From contig NZ_LNTY01000025.1 of assembly GCF_001559595.1 (NCBI RefSeq), forward strand, positions 1 through 64,000: a stretch of 64,000 nucleotides of DNA, written 5' to 3'. How positions within the stretch are numbered: position 1 is the stretch's first letter; each line of letters starts with the position of its first letter. Position numbers and translations under genes: made by a program. This DNA comes from Enterovibrio coralii (GTDB lineage Bacteria > Pseudomonadota > Gammaproteobacteria > Enterobacterales > Vibrionaceae). Shown here piece after piece: positions 55,272-64,000 of this stretch. A model generated the notes under the pieces. The model was not told the DNA's origin. It saw only the letters and a list, made by a program, of their open reading frames with translations, and did not search any database.

Positions 55272-55544
55272 TCTTCCTCCCTGTTCCTAGCAAGACTAGA
55301 TAAACGCAACGAGGAGTTATTGAACGATATTGCAGAGGCGAAATTTTCCTTTTCCAATCCACGCTTAGACGACGGCTAAAAGTCCCTATTTTTGCCCTCT
55401 AAAGGCATATCTTTGATAAAAGGGATGAAATATGACGCCTTTTCCTCTATCATCCTGCCGCCTGAGCGCAAGCGTTTGCTTTATCTTTCACATTCCTTGC
55501 CAACAGGCGCCAATCCTATATTTTTTCTATGGAGGGACGCCTTA

Positions 55545-56572
55545 ATGACCACACTAACGATTACTCGCCCTGACGACTGGCATGTGCATCTTCGCGATGG
55601 CGAAGTGCTGACAGATACCGTTCGCGACATCAGCCGCTACAACGGCCGCGCGCTAATCATGCCTAACACCGTTCCTCCTGTTACCAACACTGAAATGGCA
55701 CTTGCTACCGTGAACGCATTATGGCAGCAAAGCCTTCTGCGCAGTTCGAGCCGCTGATGGCTCTGTACCTGACCGACAACACCACCCCTGACGAAATCAG
55801 AAAAGCAAAAGCATCGGGGGCAGTTGTCGCAGCAAAACTTTACCCAGCAGGTGCAACGACCAACTCCGATTCTGGCGTCACCAACGCGAAGAACATCTAC
55901 CACGTTCTAGAAGCGATGCAAGAAGTGGGCATGTTGCTGCTGGTTCACGGCGAAGTCACTCACCACGACGTGGATATCTTTGACCGTGAGAAGGAATTCC
56001 TCGATACCGTTCTGGCACCCATCGTTAACGATTTCCCGAACCTCAAGATTGTGCTGGAACACATCACTACCGCTGATGCCGCTGAGTTTGTGAAAAACGC
56101 GAACGACAACGTTGCTGCAACCATCACAGCGCACCACCTGATGTACAACCGTAACCACATGCTGGTTGGCGGCATTAAACCCCACTTCTACTGTCTGCCT
56201 ATTCTGAAGCGCAACACGCACCAGAAAGCACTGGTTGAAGCGGCGACCAGCGGCAGCAAAAAATTCTTCCTCGGTACAGACTCAGCACCACACGCTAAAG
56301 GTGCAAAAGAGTCTGCGTGTGGCTGTGCAGGGTCTTACACCGCGCATGCAGCACTGGAGCTTTACGCAGAAGTGTTTGAGCAAGAAGGCAAGCTAGAGAA
56401 CCTAGAAGCATTTGCTAGTCAAAATGGCCCAGATTTCTACGGTATTGCGCGCAACACTGACACAGTGACATTGACCAAAGAAGATTGGTCAGTGCCTGCA
56501 ACCATGCCGTTTGGTTCAGATATCGTTGTGCCTATCCGCGCAGGCGAAAGCGTGAGCTGGAAAGTGAAGTAA
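55545..56572 (+). CDS. pyrC: Dihydroorotase PyrC (frame break, possible short deletion)
   Basis: About 345 residues, ATG at 55545 with GGAGGG ahead. It closes carbamoyl-aspartate to dihydroorotate in pyrimidine synthesis. Zinc ligands are visible: [11 protein letters not shown] (HxH near residue 12-14), AKLYPAGAT with the carbamylated Lys, [16 protein letters not shown] and GTDSAPH. The frame breaks near 55717 between TVNA and [18 protein letters not shown]. In relatives about four more residues (YRxR type) stand here, so the loss may be 1 base or, more likely, 13. PyrC is normally essential without added pyrimidine, so an assembly error is suspected. A terminator follows. Confidence 0.9.
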
Positions 56573-56601
56573 ACCTCGCTATCGGCGCACCCTATACAAA
56601 C

Positions 56602-56631
56602 AGCCCTAAGCCGCACGCTTGGGGCTTTTTA
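56602..56631 (+). terminator. Terminator after pyrC
   Basis: AGCCCTAAGC-CGCAC-GCTTGGGGCT followed by five T. Confidence 0.88.
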
Positions 56632-56795
56632 TTCCCCAAAATCTCACACCACTTTTACTTTTCACCTTTGCTTTAGCCTCTAAACATCTTCCTTCATAGA
56701 TACTCTTATTAGAAACAAGGGCTTCACCTCGTTTCCCGTGTCCGAACTGTGGTTCTATAAGCGTCTTAATTTTTGTCCCTGAGCAATAGCGAATC

Positions 56796-57833
56796 ATGAA
56801 CGACGCACCAACCGCAGCCCTGCAAAAAACGTACGCCACTGACGCCAACATTTGTTATCAAGGGCGGGTTGTTCAAAACCATGATGCGGGACATGTCAGC
56901 TTCAACTGGCCGGGCGTCAATATTTCGCTGCGTTTTACCGGACAGATTTTGGCGGTTGAGCTTGCAGGATGTGGCGATCAGTTTGATGTGTTGGTGAATG
57001 GCAATCTTTCCCAAAAGCTCATCACAGATGCACAAGGCCTAACGGAAACCTTCACCTTGTTTGAATCAAACATGCCAACCACTGTTGATGTCGAGATCGT
57101 CAAACGCACCGAGAATTACAGCGCATTCAGCACACTCTTTGGCTTTCAACATGATGGTCATCTGGAAGACGCTGACGAGGCGGCAACACCACATATCCTG
57201 TTTTTCGGGGATTCAATGAGCGCGGGCTATGCCAGTGAATCGAATACTGTCGAGTGCTCATTTGAAGAAATCGTCAACACCTCCAATGCACGTTTAGCGT
57301 TTCCCTATGCCACCACCCGAACCTTAGGTGCCACTCTCACCCAAGTTTCGTATTCTGGGATTGGGCTTGTTAGAAACTGGAACGGCACTGCACCGCATCG
57401 CCACATCCCTGATTTTTTATATAAAGCCAGCGCGATGGATGATGAAGAACACGCGCACTTCGATGAAAAGCAGCCCACGCTTATCGTGATTGAAATTGGC
57501 ACCAATGACTTCAACACGCCGCTGAATGATCACGAACCTTGGGTCTCTCAAGACGCACTCGAGCACGACTGGATCAACAGGATGGTGTCATTTGTGGACG
57601 AGATACGCACTCACTATGGCCACACCAACATCCTATTAGCGGTGCCGGAAGGCAATATCGTGGAACTCGCCGATCACGCTATCTCCCAGCTTTTCGCCAA
57701 TGATGTTGGCAGCGTGTTCCGCCACACCTTTGTCGTTGAAGGCAAAGGTTGCGCCAAGCACCCCATTGAAAGCGAACATGCGCAGGTAGCAGCGGCAATG
57801 AGTGCCTATATTCAAGACAATTACCTGCTCTAA
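56796..57833 (+). CDS. SGNH-type esterase with N-terminal beta domain (CE2-like)
   Basis: 345 residues without a signal peptide. The N-terminal ~120 residues form a beta-rich domain (VSFNWPGVNISLRFTGQILAVEL). The SGNH hydrolase part has block I FFGDSMSAGYA (nucleophile Ser, about residue 138), block III GTNDF (about residue 237) and a C-terminal KHPIESEH with the catalytic His (about residue 328). A jelly-roll domain ahead of an SGNH domain is the layout of carbohydrate esterase family 2, deacetylases of glycans. CE2 enzymes are usually secreted; no signal is seen here, so a cytoplasmic ester substrate or misjudged start is possible. Confidence 0.8.
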   Translation: MNDAPTAALQKTYATDANICYQGRVVQNHDAGHVSFNWPGVNISLRFTGQILAVELAGCGDQFDVLVNGNLSQKLITDAQGLTETFTLFESNMPTTVDVEIVKRTENYSAFSTLFGFQHDGHLEDADEAATPHILFFGDSMSAGYASESNTVECSFEEIVNTSNARLAFPYATTRTLGATLTQVSYSGIGLVRNWNGTAPHRHIPDFLYKASAMDDEEHAHFDEKQPTLIVIEIGTNDFNTPLNDHEPWVSQDALEHDWINRMVSFVDEIRTHYGHTNILLAVPEGNIVELADHAISQLFANDVGSVFRHTFVVEGKGCAKHPIESEHAQVAAAMSAYIQDNYLL

Positions 57834-57866
57834 TTCTTCCAACTCTGCCGCCTCTTCGATTTTTCG

Positions 57867-57902
57867 CGCCCTGCTAGACATCGTATTCAGCAGGGCGTTT
57901 TT
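57867..57902 (+). terminator. Terminator after esterase gene
   Basis: CGCCCTGCT-N13-AGCAGGGCG followed by five T. Confidence 0.88.
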
Positions 57903-57989
57903 CATTTCCTGCATCTGAAACCGCGATTCCTTCGTCACCTTCTCCGAAGGCTCCGTCAACGTTTACCCACCATCAGAGAAGGACATCTC

Positions 57990-58148
57990 ATGCACAAACG
58001 CGTTCTTATTCACTATCCTTCATTCAGTGATAGCCATAATCAACGGACCCACAGTGTTAATCCACAATGTCGCTGTTTCGTTGACACCCATCCCGTTGAC
58101 GTAATGAGGTATAGCATGGAAAACGCTTCGAATACCCTTCGGACATAA
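57990..58148 (+). CDS. Possible small protein upstream of the sigma factor gene
   Basis: 52 codons from an ATG at 57990 with AGAAGGA eight bases ahead, ending 12 bases before the sigma factor start. The text starts MHKRVLIHYPSF and has two cysteines in CRC. No family, signal peptide or membrane segment is recognised. The good binding site and the tight junction to the next gene support translation, perhaps as a leader peptide coupled to sigma factor translation; the composition is not convincing on its own. Confidence 0.35.
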   Translation: MHKRVLIHYPSFSDSHNQRTHSVNPQCRCFVDTHPVDVMRYSMENASNTLRT

Positions 58149-58160
58149 AGGTGCAATTGG

Positions 58161-58688
58161 ATGTTGGATACCAAAGAAGTCGGCAGATTGCTTTCCCGCA
58201 CCGCAATGAAGGACAAAAGCGCGTTTGAGGCTCTCTACGCGCTGACCTCTCCCCGCCTTTATCACTTGTTAAAGTCCATCGTCAAAGATGATGCGTTAGC
58301 CGCAGATCTCTTGCAGGAGGGCTTTCTCAAACTCTGGTTCAAAGAGATGCCCTCTCCGCCCGACTATCCGTGGGCGTGGCTTTGTCAGAGCATGAGAAAC
58401 CTTGCTATTGATGAGCTAAGAAAGGCCAGACGCTCAAAGGAAGACAGCCTGTCTGACTCACATGACGAGAAAGTACATACCACACAAACTTTCTCGACGC
58501 AGGCAGAGCAGCATCGCCTCGATGTTTGCTTACAAACATTGGCCCCGGAAAAACGTAACGTCATTGTTTTGGCCTTCGAGCATGGCATGAGTCACGACGA
58601 AATTGTTCAGCACGTAAATTCGCCGCTGGGTACGGTGAAGTCTTGGATACGGCGCGGTTTGATGGAGCTGAAACGATGCCTAAGCTAA
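58161..58688 (+). CDS. ECF-type RNA polymerase sigma factor
   Basis: 175 residues. Region 2 is seen in FEALYALTSPRLYHLLKSIVKDDALAADLLQEGFLKLWFKE (about residues 18-58) and AWLCQSMRNLAIDELRKARR (about 75-95). Region 4 is LAPEKRNVIVLAFEHGMSHDEIVQHVNSPLGTVKSWIRRGLMELKRCL at the C-terminus, with the helix-turn-helix at SHDEIVQHVNSPLGTVKSWI. This is an ECF (SigK-like) factor. It overlaps the anti-sigma gene by 13 bases, so the pair is co-produced. Targets are unknown. Confidence 0.92.
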   Translation: MLDTKEVGRLLSRTAMKDKSAFEALYALTSPRLYHLLKSIVKDDALAADLLQEGFLKLWFKEMPSPPDYPWAWLCQSMRNLAIDELRKARRSKEDSLSDSHDEKVHTTQTFSTQAEQHRLDVCLQTLAPEKRNVIVLAFEHGMSHDEIVQHVNSPLGTVKSWIRRGLMELKRCLS

Positions 58689-59434
58689 ACCGTTACACCT
58701 CATCAGAACTCAGAGATAAGCTCGCCGCAGAATATGTCTTGGGTACATTGACGCCCCGCGTGAGAAAGCGACTGGAACGCTTGATGACGCAGGGCCCAAG
58801 TTGGTGGGAATATGTTGAGCAGTGGCAGCAACACTTCGCCGCTCACAACCCAGCATGGGATGCAGGCAGCGACGAGTCTGCCTATGTCTCTCCGCCGCCA
58901 CGGATTTGGAGAAATATCTTGCGTTCAATTGATCCTCGTCGTGACGTTAAAACAGCGCAATCCGCCCATCAACGCCCTACTTGGCTTGTGCCTTTCGGCT
59001 TCACTTTCTCGTTGTTTCTTGGCATTTTGATCAGCCCGTATTTAACGTTCAAACCCTCGGTGCCAGCCGAAACGCCCGTTCAACCCGCAGCTTACCTCGC
59101 GATGATGTCCTCGTCACAGGAGCCGAACCATTTTGCGCTGGTCGCGTATCAAGGCCTTAAACCGGGAGAGTCGACGATTCGTCTGCAACGTAACTTGCGC
59201 GAAGCTTCGCTACCTTCAGAAAACGCCATGGTATGGATGAAAGACAAAGACACGGGAGAGATTCAACGCATAGGCTCACTGCGCGCCATAAACGACACCC
59301 GCTTCATGACGCCTAAAGAGTGGCGAGCCCTGAAAAACAGCTCAGAGCTTATCGTCACAGCAAACGAGTCACCGACAAGCCAAGTACTCTATCGCGGCCG
59401 CTGTGTCGAGTTGAGCGACTGGAATGCCATTTAG
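58676..59434 (+). CDS. Anti-sigma factor (RskA/anti-sigma-K type)
   Basis: 252 residues from the ATG at 58676. The N-terminal cytoplasmic part (SSELRDKLAAEYVLGTLTPRVRKRLERLM, residues 8-36) is the zinc-free anti-sigma motif with the EYVLGTL signature. A single membrane helix follows (about residues 103-125, VPFGFTFSLFLGILI). The periplasmic part has the anti-sigma-K C-terminal text VWMKDKDTGEIQRIGSLRAIND. It should hold the sigma factor at the membrane until a periplasmic signal acts. A terminator follows. Confidence 0.88.
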   Translation: MPKLNRYTSSELRDKLAAEYVLGTLTPRVRKRLERLMTQGPSWWEYVEQWQQHFAAHNPAWDAGSDESAYVSPPPRIWRNILRSIDPRRDVKTAQSAHQRPTWLVPFGFTFSLFLGILISPYLTFKPSVPAETPVQPAAYLAMMSSSQEPNHFALVAYQGLKPGESTIRLQRNLREASLPSENAMVWMKDKDTGEIQRIGSLRAINDTRFMTPKEWRALKNSSELIVTANESPTSQVLYRGRCVELSDWNAI

Positions 59435-59454
59435 GTATCATTGTTTTTAACCCT

Positions 59455-59485
59455 AAGCCTCGCCTCTCACGCGAGGCTTTTTTAT
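59455..59485 (+). terminator. Terminator after anti-sigma gene
   Basis: AAGCCTCGC-CTCTCAC-GCGAGGCTT followed by T-run. Confidence 0.9.
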
Positions 59486-59625
59486 CTTTGAATCGCCTTC
59501 CTAATGCGATCGCGCTCTCACATCTGTTCTTTACATAATTAGTCTGTATAATTCGCCGCCTATTTGTTCGCGCTCCACCAATGAGCCCACGAACATCGCT
59601 TATTCAAACATCTAGGAATACTTCA

Positions 59626-61230
59626 TTGATTTCAACCGCTAACATCACCATGCAATTTGGCGCAGAGCCGCTATTTGAAAACATCTCGGCGAAGTTCGGT
59701 AACGGCAACCGTTACGGTCTTATCGGCGCGAATGGCTGTGGTAAATCAACCTTCATGAAGATCCTAAGCGGTGCTCTCACACCTAGCTCGGGCAACGTCT
59801 CCATTACTCCAGGTTTAAAACTGGGCGTTTTGAGTCAGGATCAATTTGCCTTCGAAAGCTTCAACGTTATCGACGTCGTTATCATGGGCGACAAGAAACT
59901 GTGGGAAGTGAAGCAAGAGCGTGACCGCATCTATTCGCTACCAGAAATGAGCGAAGAGGACGGCATGAAAGTCGCTGAGTTGGAAAGCGAGTTCGCGGAA
60001 ATGGACGGCTACACCGCAGAAAGCCGCGCGGGTGACATTCTGATCAAAGCAGGTATTGAAGAAAGCCTGCACTTTGGTTTGATGCAACAAGTGGCACCGG
60101 GTTGGAAGCTGCGTGTGCTTTTGGCTCAGGCACTGTTTGCGAACCCAGACATTCTGCTGCTGGACGAACCAACGAACAACTTAGACATTCACACTATCGG
60201 CTGGCTGGCGGAAGAGCTGAGCCAACGTAAGTGCACCATGATCATCATCTCGCACGACCGTCACTTCCTGAACACAGTGTGTACGCACATGGCGGACATC
60301 GACTACGGCGAGCTGCGTATTTACCCAGGTAACTACGATTACTTCTTGGAAGCATCTGGCCTGCAACGCGAGCAACTTCTGGCGAGCAACGCTAAAAAAG
60401 CAGCCGAAATCAGCGAGCTTCAAGAGTTCGTGAACCGCTTTGGTGCGAACGCATCGAAAGCGAAACTGGCAAGCTCTCGCGCCAAGCGCATGGATAAAAT
60501 CAAACTGGATGAAGTGAAAACATCCAGCCGTATCAGCCCGTCTATCGATTTCGGCGAAGGTAAAAAACTTCACCGCCAAGCTCTCGAATTGCAAGAGATT
60601 GGACACGGCTACGACGGCGACATGCTGTTTGAAAACGGCAACCTTCTGCTAGAAGCGGGTTCACGCCTCGCGGTAATTGGCGAGAACGGTGTCGGTAAAA
60701 CCACCCTGCTGCGTTGTTTGGTGAAAGAACTGGAACAAACGCAAGGCGTGGTGAAATGGGCGGAAAATGCTTCTGTGGGTTACTGCCCACAGGACTGTAC
60801 TGCCGATTTCGACAACGACATGACTATTTTCGAGTGGATTTCTCAATGGCGTACCGCGAAACACAATGACCTGATTGTACGTGCGATTCTGGGCCGTTTG
60901 CTGTTCACCGAAGATGACGTGAACAAGAAAGCCAAGAACTGCTCAGGTGGTGAGAAGAACCGTCTGATCTTCGGTAAGTTGATGATGCAAGACATCAATG
61001 TGCTGATCATGGACGAACCAACTAACCACATGGACATGGAAGCAATTGAAGCCTTGAACAGTGCGCTGAAAGTCTACCCAGGCACCTTGATTTTCGTTAG
61101 CCACGACCGTGAATTCGTATCATCACTGGCAACCGCAGTTATCGAGATCAAAGACAAGAAACTGGATTACTTCCAAGGGACGTATGAAGAATACCTCGCG
61201 CACCAGCAAAAAGTGCTGAGCGCAGCGTAA
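59626..61230 (+). CDS. ybiT: ABC-F ATPase YbiT
   Basis: About 534 residues. The homology begins at [12 protein letters not shown], and a TTG at 59626 with AGGA ahead fits the known length; an ATG at 59581 gives 15 extra unlikely residues. Two ATPase domains: first Walker [10 protein letters not shown] and Walker [12 protein letters not shown] with ISHDRHF; second GENGVGKTT, signature [21 protein letters not shown] and VSHDREF. The linker between is long and helical ([44 protein letters not shown]). No membrane part. ABC-F proteins act on the ribosome E site; YbiT is a translation factor paralogue of EttA. Confidence 0.92.
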   Translation: MISTANITMQFGAEPLFENISAKFGNGNRYGLIGANGCGKSTFMKILSGALTPSSGNVSITPGLKLGVLSQDQFAFESFNVIDVVIMGDKKLWEVKQERDRIYSLPEMSEEDGMKVAELESEFAEMDGYTAESRAGDILIKAGIEESLHFGLMQQVAPGWKLRVLLAQALFANPDILLLDEPTNNLDIHTIGWLAEELSQRKCTMIIISHDRHFLNTVCTHMADIDYGELRIYPGNYDYFLEASGLQREQLLASNAKKAAEISELQEFVNRFGANASKAKLASSRAKRMDKIKLDEVKTSSRISPSIDFGEGKKLHRQALELQEIGHGYDGDMLFENGNLLLEAGSRLAVIGENGVGKTTLLRCLVKELEQTQGVVKWAENASVGYCPQDCTADFDNDMTIFEWISQWRTAKHNDLIVRAILGRLLFTEDDVNKKAKNCSGGEKNRLIFGKLMMQDINVLIMDEPTNHMDMEAIEALNSALKVYPGTLIFVSHDREFVSSLATAVIEIKDKKLDYFQGTYEEYLAHQQKVLSAA

Positions 61231-61250
61231 CCCCGCCTCTTTCTTCAAAA

Positions 61251-61274
61251 AACAGCCCGTAAGGGCTGTTTTTG
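61251..61274 (+). terminator. Terminator after ybiT
   Basis: AACAGCCC-GTAA-GGGCTGTT followed by TTT, with further T. Confidence 0.88.
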
Positions 61275-61399
61275 TAACGACTCATCATTATTCCTTACAA
61301 ATCCAACCTGATATTGCTTCAAAATTATTCATTTAGTCACATTCCACAATTAAATTACGGATTATTCTGACCGCTGTTAATTACGTGAATTAGTACTTT

Positions 61400-62690
61400 A
61401 TGGATGTTCTCTTACTTGTTGGTTTAATTGTGTTAAATGGTTTGTTCGCGATGTCAGAAATCGCTATCGTCGCGGCAAAAACCAGTCGTCTTAAAAAACT
61501 TGCTGTAAACAGCAAAGCCGCGACAACCGCACTCGCGCTGAAAGAAAACCCAAATACCTTCCTCTCAACCATTCAAATTGGCATCACGGTTATCGGTCTT
61601 TTGAGCGGTATCGTGGGTGAGGCCACCTTGTCTGTGCCTTTTGCCGAGTTCATGGTGTTAAACGGCATCGATGCGGATACCGCAAACATTCTTTCTACCG
61701 CCATCGTTGTCGTGGGCATTACCTACTTCGCCATTGTTGTCGGCGAGCTTGTGCCAAAACGTATCGCACAATCTAAAGCAGAAGCCATTGCGATGGTGGT
61801 CGCGCTGCCGATCCACTGGGTGTCTATCATCACTCGTCCATTCGTATTGCTGCTGAGTTTTTCTACCCAAACCTTGTTGAAACTCTTTGGCATCAACAAT
61901 GACAATGACGATGTCGTCACCGAAGACGACATTCAAGCCATCGTGAATGAAGGCTCAGAGTCTGGCGCGATAGAGCCTCGCGAGCAGGAGATGATCAAAA
62001 ATATCCTGCATCTGAACGACCGTTTGGTAGGTTCACTCATGACACCGCGCCGCGACATCGATTTCCTAGATATCGAACAGCCGGTTGATGTGTTGCTAAA
62101 GCGCATTCGAAGCACCAAACACAGTGTGTTTCCAGTTTGTCGCGGCAATCTCGATACCGTGGTTGGTACTGTGTCCGCAAAAATGCTGCTCAGCACTTCC
62201 GGAGAGCTGACCACACCGTCTATCGTCAAGCTTGTGAAGCAACCGCTTTACGTGCCCGAATCTATGAAGTTTAACCTTGCTCACCCACCTGCAAACACAC
62301 AGTGCTGAGATGGCGTTCATTATTGACGAATACGGTGAAATCCAAGGTCTGGTAACCCACTACGATTTGCTTGAAGCCATTGCGGGTGAGCTGTCTTTGT
62401 CGCCACAAGAGCAATGGGTCAAAGAGCTGCCAGAAGGTGGCTGGGTCATGGATGCACTTATACCGATTAACGAGTTCAAAAACCGCCTGAACATCGCTTC
62501 ACTGGACGGCGAAGAGGAAGAAGGCTTCCAAACCTTAAACGGTATGCTGACGTGGCTGATTGACCGTCTTCCTGCAGAAGGGGAAATCATTCAGCACGGA
62601 AAGTGGTGCTTTGAAATCTTGCTTATCGATCACAACCGTATTTCGAGAGTGAAAGTCACAGAGCACGCCGTGGCAGAAGTCGCCATCTAG
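61400..62690 (+). CDS. CNNM/CorC-family membrane protein with CBS domains (frame break)
   Basis: About 430 residues. The N-terminal DUF21/CNNM domain has four hydrophobic helices (VLLLVGLIVLNGLFAMSEIAIVAAKTSRLKKLA, then IQIGITVIGLLSGIVGEATLS and VVVGITYFAIVVGELVPKRIAQS). Then two CBS domains (EQEMIKNILHLNDRLVGSLMTPRRDIDFLD at about residue 200) and a C-terminal CorC/HlyC-type domain (PEGGWVMDALIPINEFKNRLNI, EEEGFQTLNGMLTWLIDRLP). Members take part in magnesium or cobalt efflux. The frame breaks near 62267; one more A (ATG AAA AGT TTA) gives MKSLTLLTHLQTHSAEMAFI. A terminator follows. Confidence 0.9.
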
Positions 62691-62693
62691 TAA

Positions 62694-62717
62694 AAAGGGC
62701 ACCTTGAGTGCCCTTTT
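62694..62717 (+). terminator. Terminator after CNNM/CorC gene
   Basis: AAAGGGCAC-CTTGA-GTGCCCTTT with trailing T. Confidence 0.85.
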
Positions 62718-62744
62718 CTTTCCCCAAACAATCACCTTTTGTTG

Positions 62745-62783
62745 AAATAAAAAAATCCCGGCATCCAAGGAGAAAATGCCGGG
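62745..62783 (-). terminator. Terminator for the minus-strand ABC ATPase gene
   Basis: Stem CCCGGCAT (62757-62764) and ATGCCGGG (62776-62783); on the minus strand it is followed by ATTTTTTTATT. Confidence 0.85.
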
Positions 62784-62872
62784 TTCTACTAGCAGAACCT
62801 TTGTAGGGGGAGTCGCTGCTAAAAAAGGAGAATGTGCATTCAGACCAACTCGAAAAGTCTGAATGCGCGTCG

Positions 62873-63928
62873 TTACGAAGCGAGGATCGCTGTGCCTTTT
62901 GCATCGAAAAAGTGGAGCTTGTTTGCATGGAATTGAAGGCCTACTTTATCCCCTGCTTTCACCTCACTTTCTCCGTCTGCGCGAACAGTCACTTTCCCCA
63001 ATTCTTCGCAATCAACCACTACATAGATATCGGCACCTAGGTATTCAGTCACATCTACAATGCCAAAACAGTTACCCGCTTCCGGCGCAACTAAATCAAT
63101 GGCTTCTGGACGAATTCCCAATTGCGTTGCCTCAACATCATGCGGGTAAGCACCGCCTTTTCCACCTGCAAGCCCATACTCGACGCCTTCGGTGATGCAA
63201 GGCAGAATGTTCATCTTTGGACTGCCGATAAATTGCGCGACAAAGAGATTGGCTGGACGGTCATACAAGGTCTTCGGACTGCCAATTTGCTCGATGATCC
63301 CGCCTTGCAGCACCACGATTTTGTCAGCGAGGGTCATCGCTTCAACCTGATCGTGAGTCACGTAAATCATGGTCGATTGCAAAGACTGGTGAAGCTTGGC
63401 AATTTCATAGCGCATCTCAACGCGAAGCGCGGCATCCAAGTTCGATAGTGGCTCGTCAAACAGAAATGCGGTTGGGTCACGAACTATAGAGCGCCCAATC
63501 GCAACACGTTGACGCTGACCACCAGACAGATGACGGGGGCGACGTTCCAAATACTCTTCAAGCTTGAGCACCTGCGCGGCGTAATTTACCTTCTCGTCGA
63601 TTTCTGACTGCGGGCGACCTTGGGTTTTCAGGCTAAAGCCCATGTTCTCGCGCACCGTCATATGCGGGTACAAGGCATAGCTTTGGAACACCATAGTCAG
63701 GCCGCGTTTCGCTGGCGGTTGGTCCGTCATATCAACGCCATCAATCATGATCTGACCACGACTGGTTTCTTCCAAACCCGCAATCATGCGCAGCAAAGTC
63801 GATTTACCACAGCCTGATGGCCCGACGAAAATCACCAATTCACCTTCTTCTACAGAAAGGTCGATGCCTTTGATGACTTGCGTGTCGCCATACCACTTTT
63901 CGACATTGTTCAGTTGAATCGATCCCAT
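62873..63928 (-). CDS. Sugar/glycerol-phosphate ABC importer ATPase (UgpC/MalK type)
   Basis: 351 residues from the ATG at 63928 with GGGAGG ahead; the longer frame lacks a binding site. Walker [10 protein letters not shown] (about 37-45), signature [15 protein letters not shown] (about 134-148), Walker [13 protein letters not shown] and switch [15 protein letters not shown]. The C-terminal ~120 residues are the OB-type regulatory domain ([36 protein letters not shown]). This layout is the MalK/UgpC/MsmK group, which energises import of oligosaccharides, polyols or glycerol phosphate. Partner permeases would lie upstream of the gene, outside the window, so the substrate is not known. Confidence 0.9.
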   Translation of the reverse strand: MGSIQLNNVEKWYGDTQVIKGIDLSVEEGELVIFVGPSGCGKSTLLRMIAGLEETSRGQIMIDGVDMTDQPPAKRGLTMVFQSYALYPHMTVRENMGFSLKTQGRPQSEIDEKVNYAAQVLKLEEYLERRPRHLSGGQRQRVAIGRSIVRDPTAFLFDEPLSNLDAALRVEMRYEIAKLHQSLQSTMIYVTHDQVEAMTLADKIVVLQGGIIEQIGSPKTLYDRPANLFVAQFIGSPKMNILPCITEGVEYGLAGGKGGAYPHDVEATQLGIRPEAIDLVAPEAGNCFGIVDVTEYLGADIYVVVDCEELGKVTVRADGESEVKAGDKVGLQFHANKLHFFDAKGTAILAS

Positions 63929-64000
63929 GTTTAGCCTCCCGCTATTTCCGACAGAGACCATGAAAGCCACACTGCCGCCGTCCATGTAAAATGACCGCCA

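Overview
The window looks like chromosomal DNA of a marine gammaproteobacterium in or near the Vibrionaceae. The evidence is the protein types and their company: TorZ, TorY, DmsABC, YbiT, PyrC, MurQ and RlmC all read as enteric/vibrio-type proteins, GC is moderate, and many genes are closely packed. I cannot name the species. No rRNA, tRNA, CRISPR array or insertion sequence was seen.

Layout. 0-7.8 kb: type VI secretion effector locus (VgrG tail, DUF4123 adaptor, a membrane-segment protein, an Rhs effector with its immunity gene, then a displaced second Rhs toxin tip with its own immunity gene and a decayed remnant). 7.8-13.3 kb: Gfo/Idh oxidoreductase, two small proteins, NADH dehydrogenase II, a dicarboxylate-type symporter, a shrunken copy of the oxidoreductase gene, and a monooxygenase-fold protein. 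14.2-27.8 kb: anaerobic respiration block: DMSO reductase DmsABC with chaperone and NapF-like ferredoxin, a sulfonate/nitrate-type ABC importer, a phospholipase D lipoprotein, and TMAO reductase TorYZ. 28.5-32 kb: a three-gene CHASE2 / periplasmic / M48 lipoprotease module between two identical terminators. 32-35.2 kb: quinone-handling operon (two glutathionyl-hydroquinone reductases and a questin-oxidase-like protein). 35.5-43.5 kb: an AT-rich peptide natural-product cluster. 43.9-49.9 kb: TRAP transporter, hydrolase and cysteate/D-cysteine lyase operon with a divergent LysR regulator. 50-64 kb: mostly core genes (rlmC, murQ, amt, AraC regulator, LysE exporter, pyrC, CE2-like esterase, ECF sigma/anti-sigma, ybiT, CorC-like, UgpC/MalK-like ATPase).

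The most interesting region is 35.67-43.47 kb, seven genes on the minus strand: an HlyC-like protein, a SelO-like pseudokinase-fold protein, a processive-type GT2 glycosyltransferase, a 41-residue precursor peptide with a Gly-Ala leader ending, a radical SAM protein, an HlyD-type adaptor and a C39-peptidase ABC exporter. The HlyC-like plus SelO-like pair recalls the MceI/MceJ pair that attaches a sugar-siderophore to class IIb microcins, but here it is joined to a radical SAM enzyme and a membrane glycosyltransferase, and both partners appear to lack a key catalytic residue. I know of no described pathway with this combination.

A caution applies to the whole window: twelve genes carry frame breaks, ten of which are restored by adding one base in a short run. 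Several are core genes, so most of these are probably sequencing errors. I annotate them as single genes across the break.
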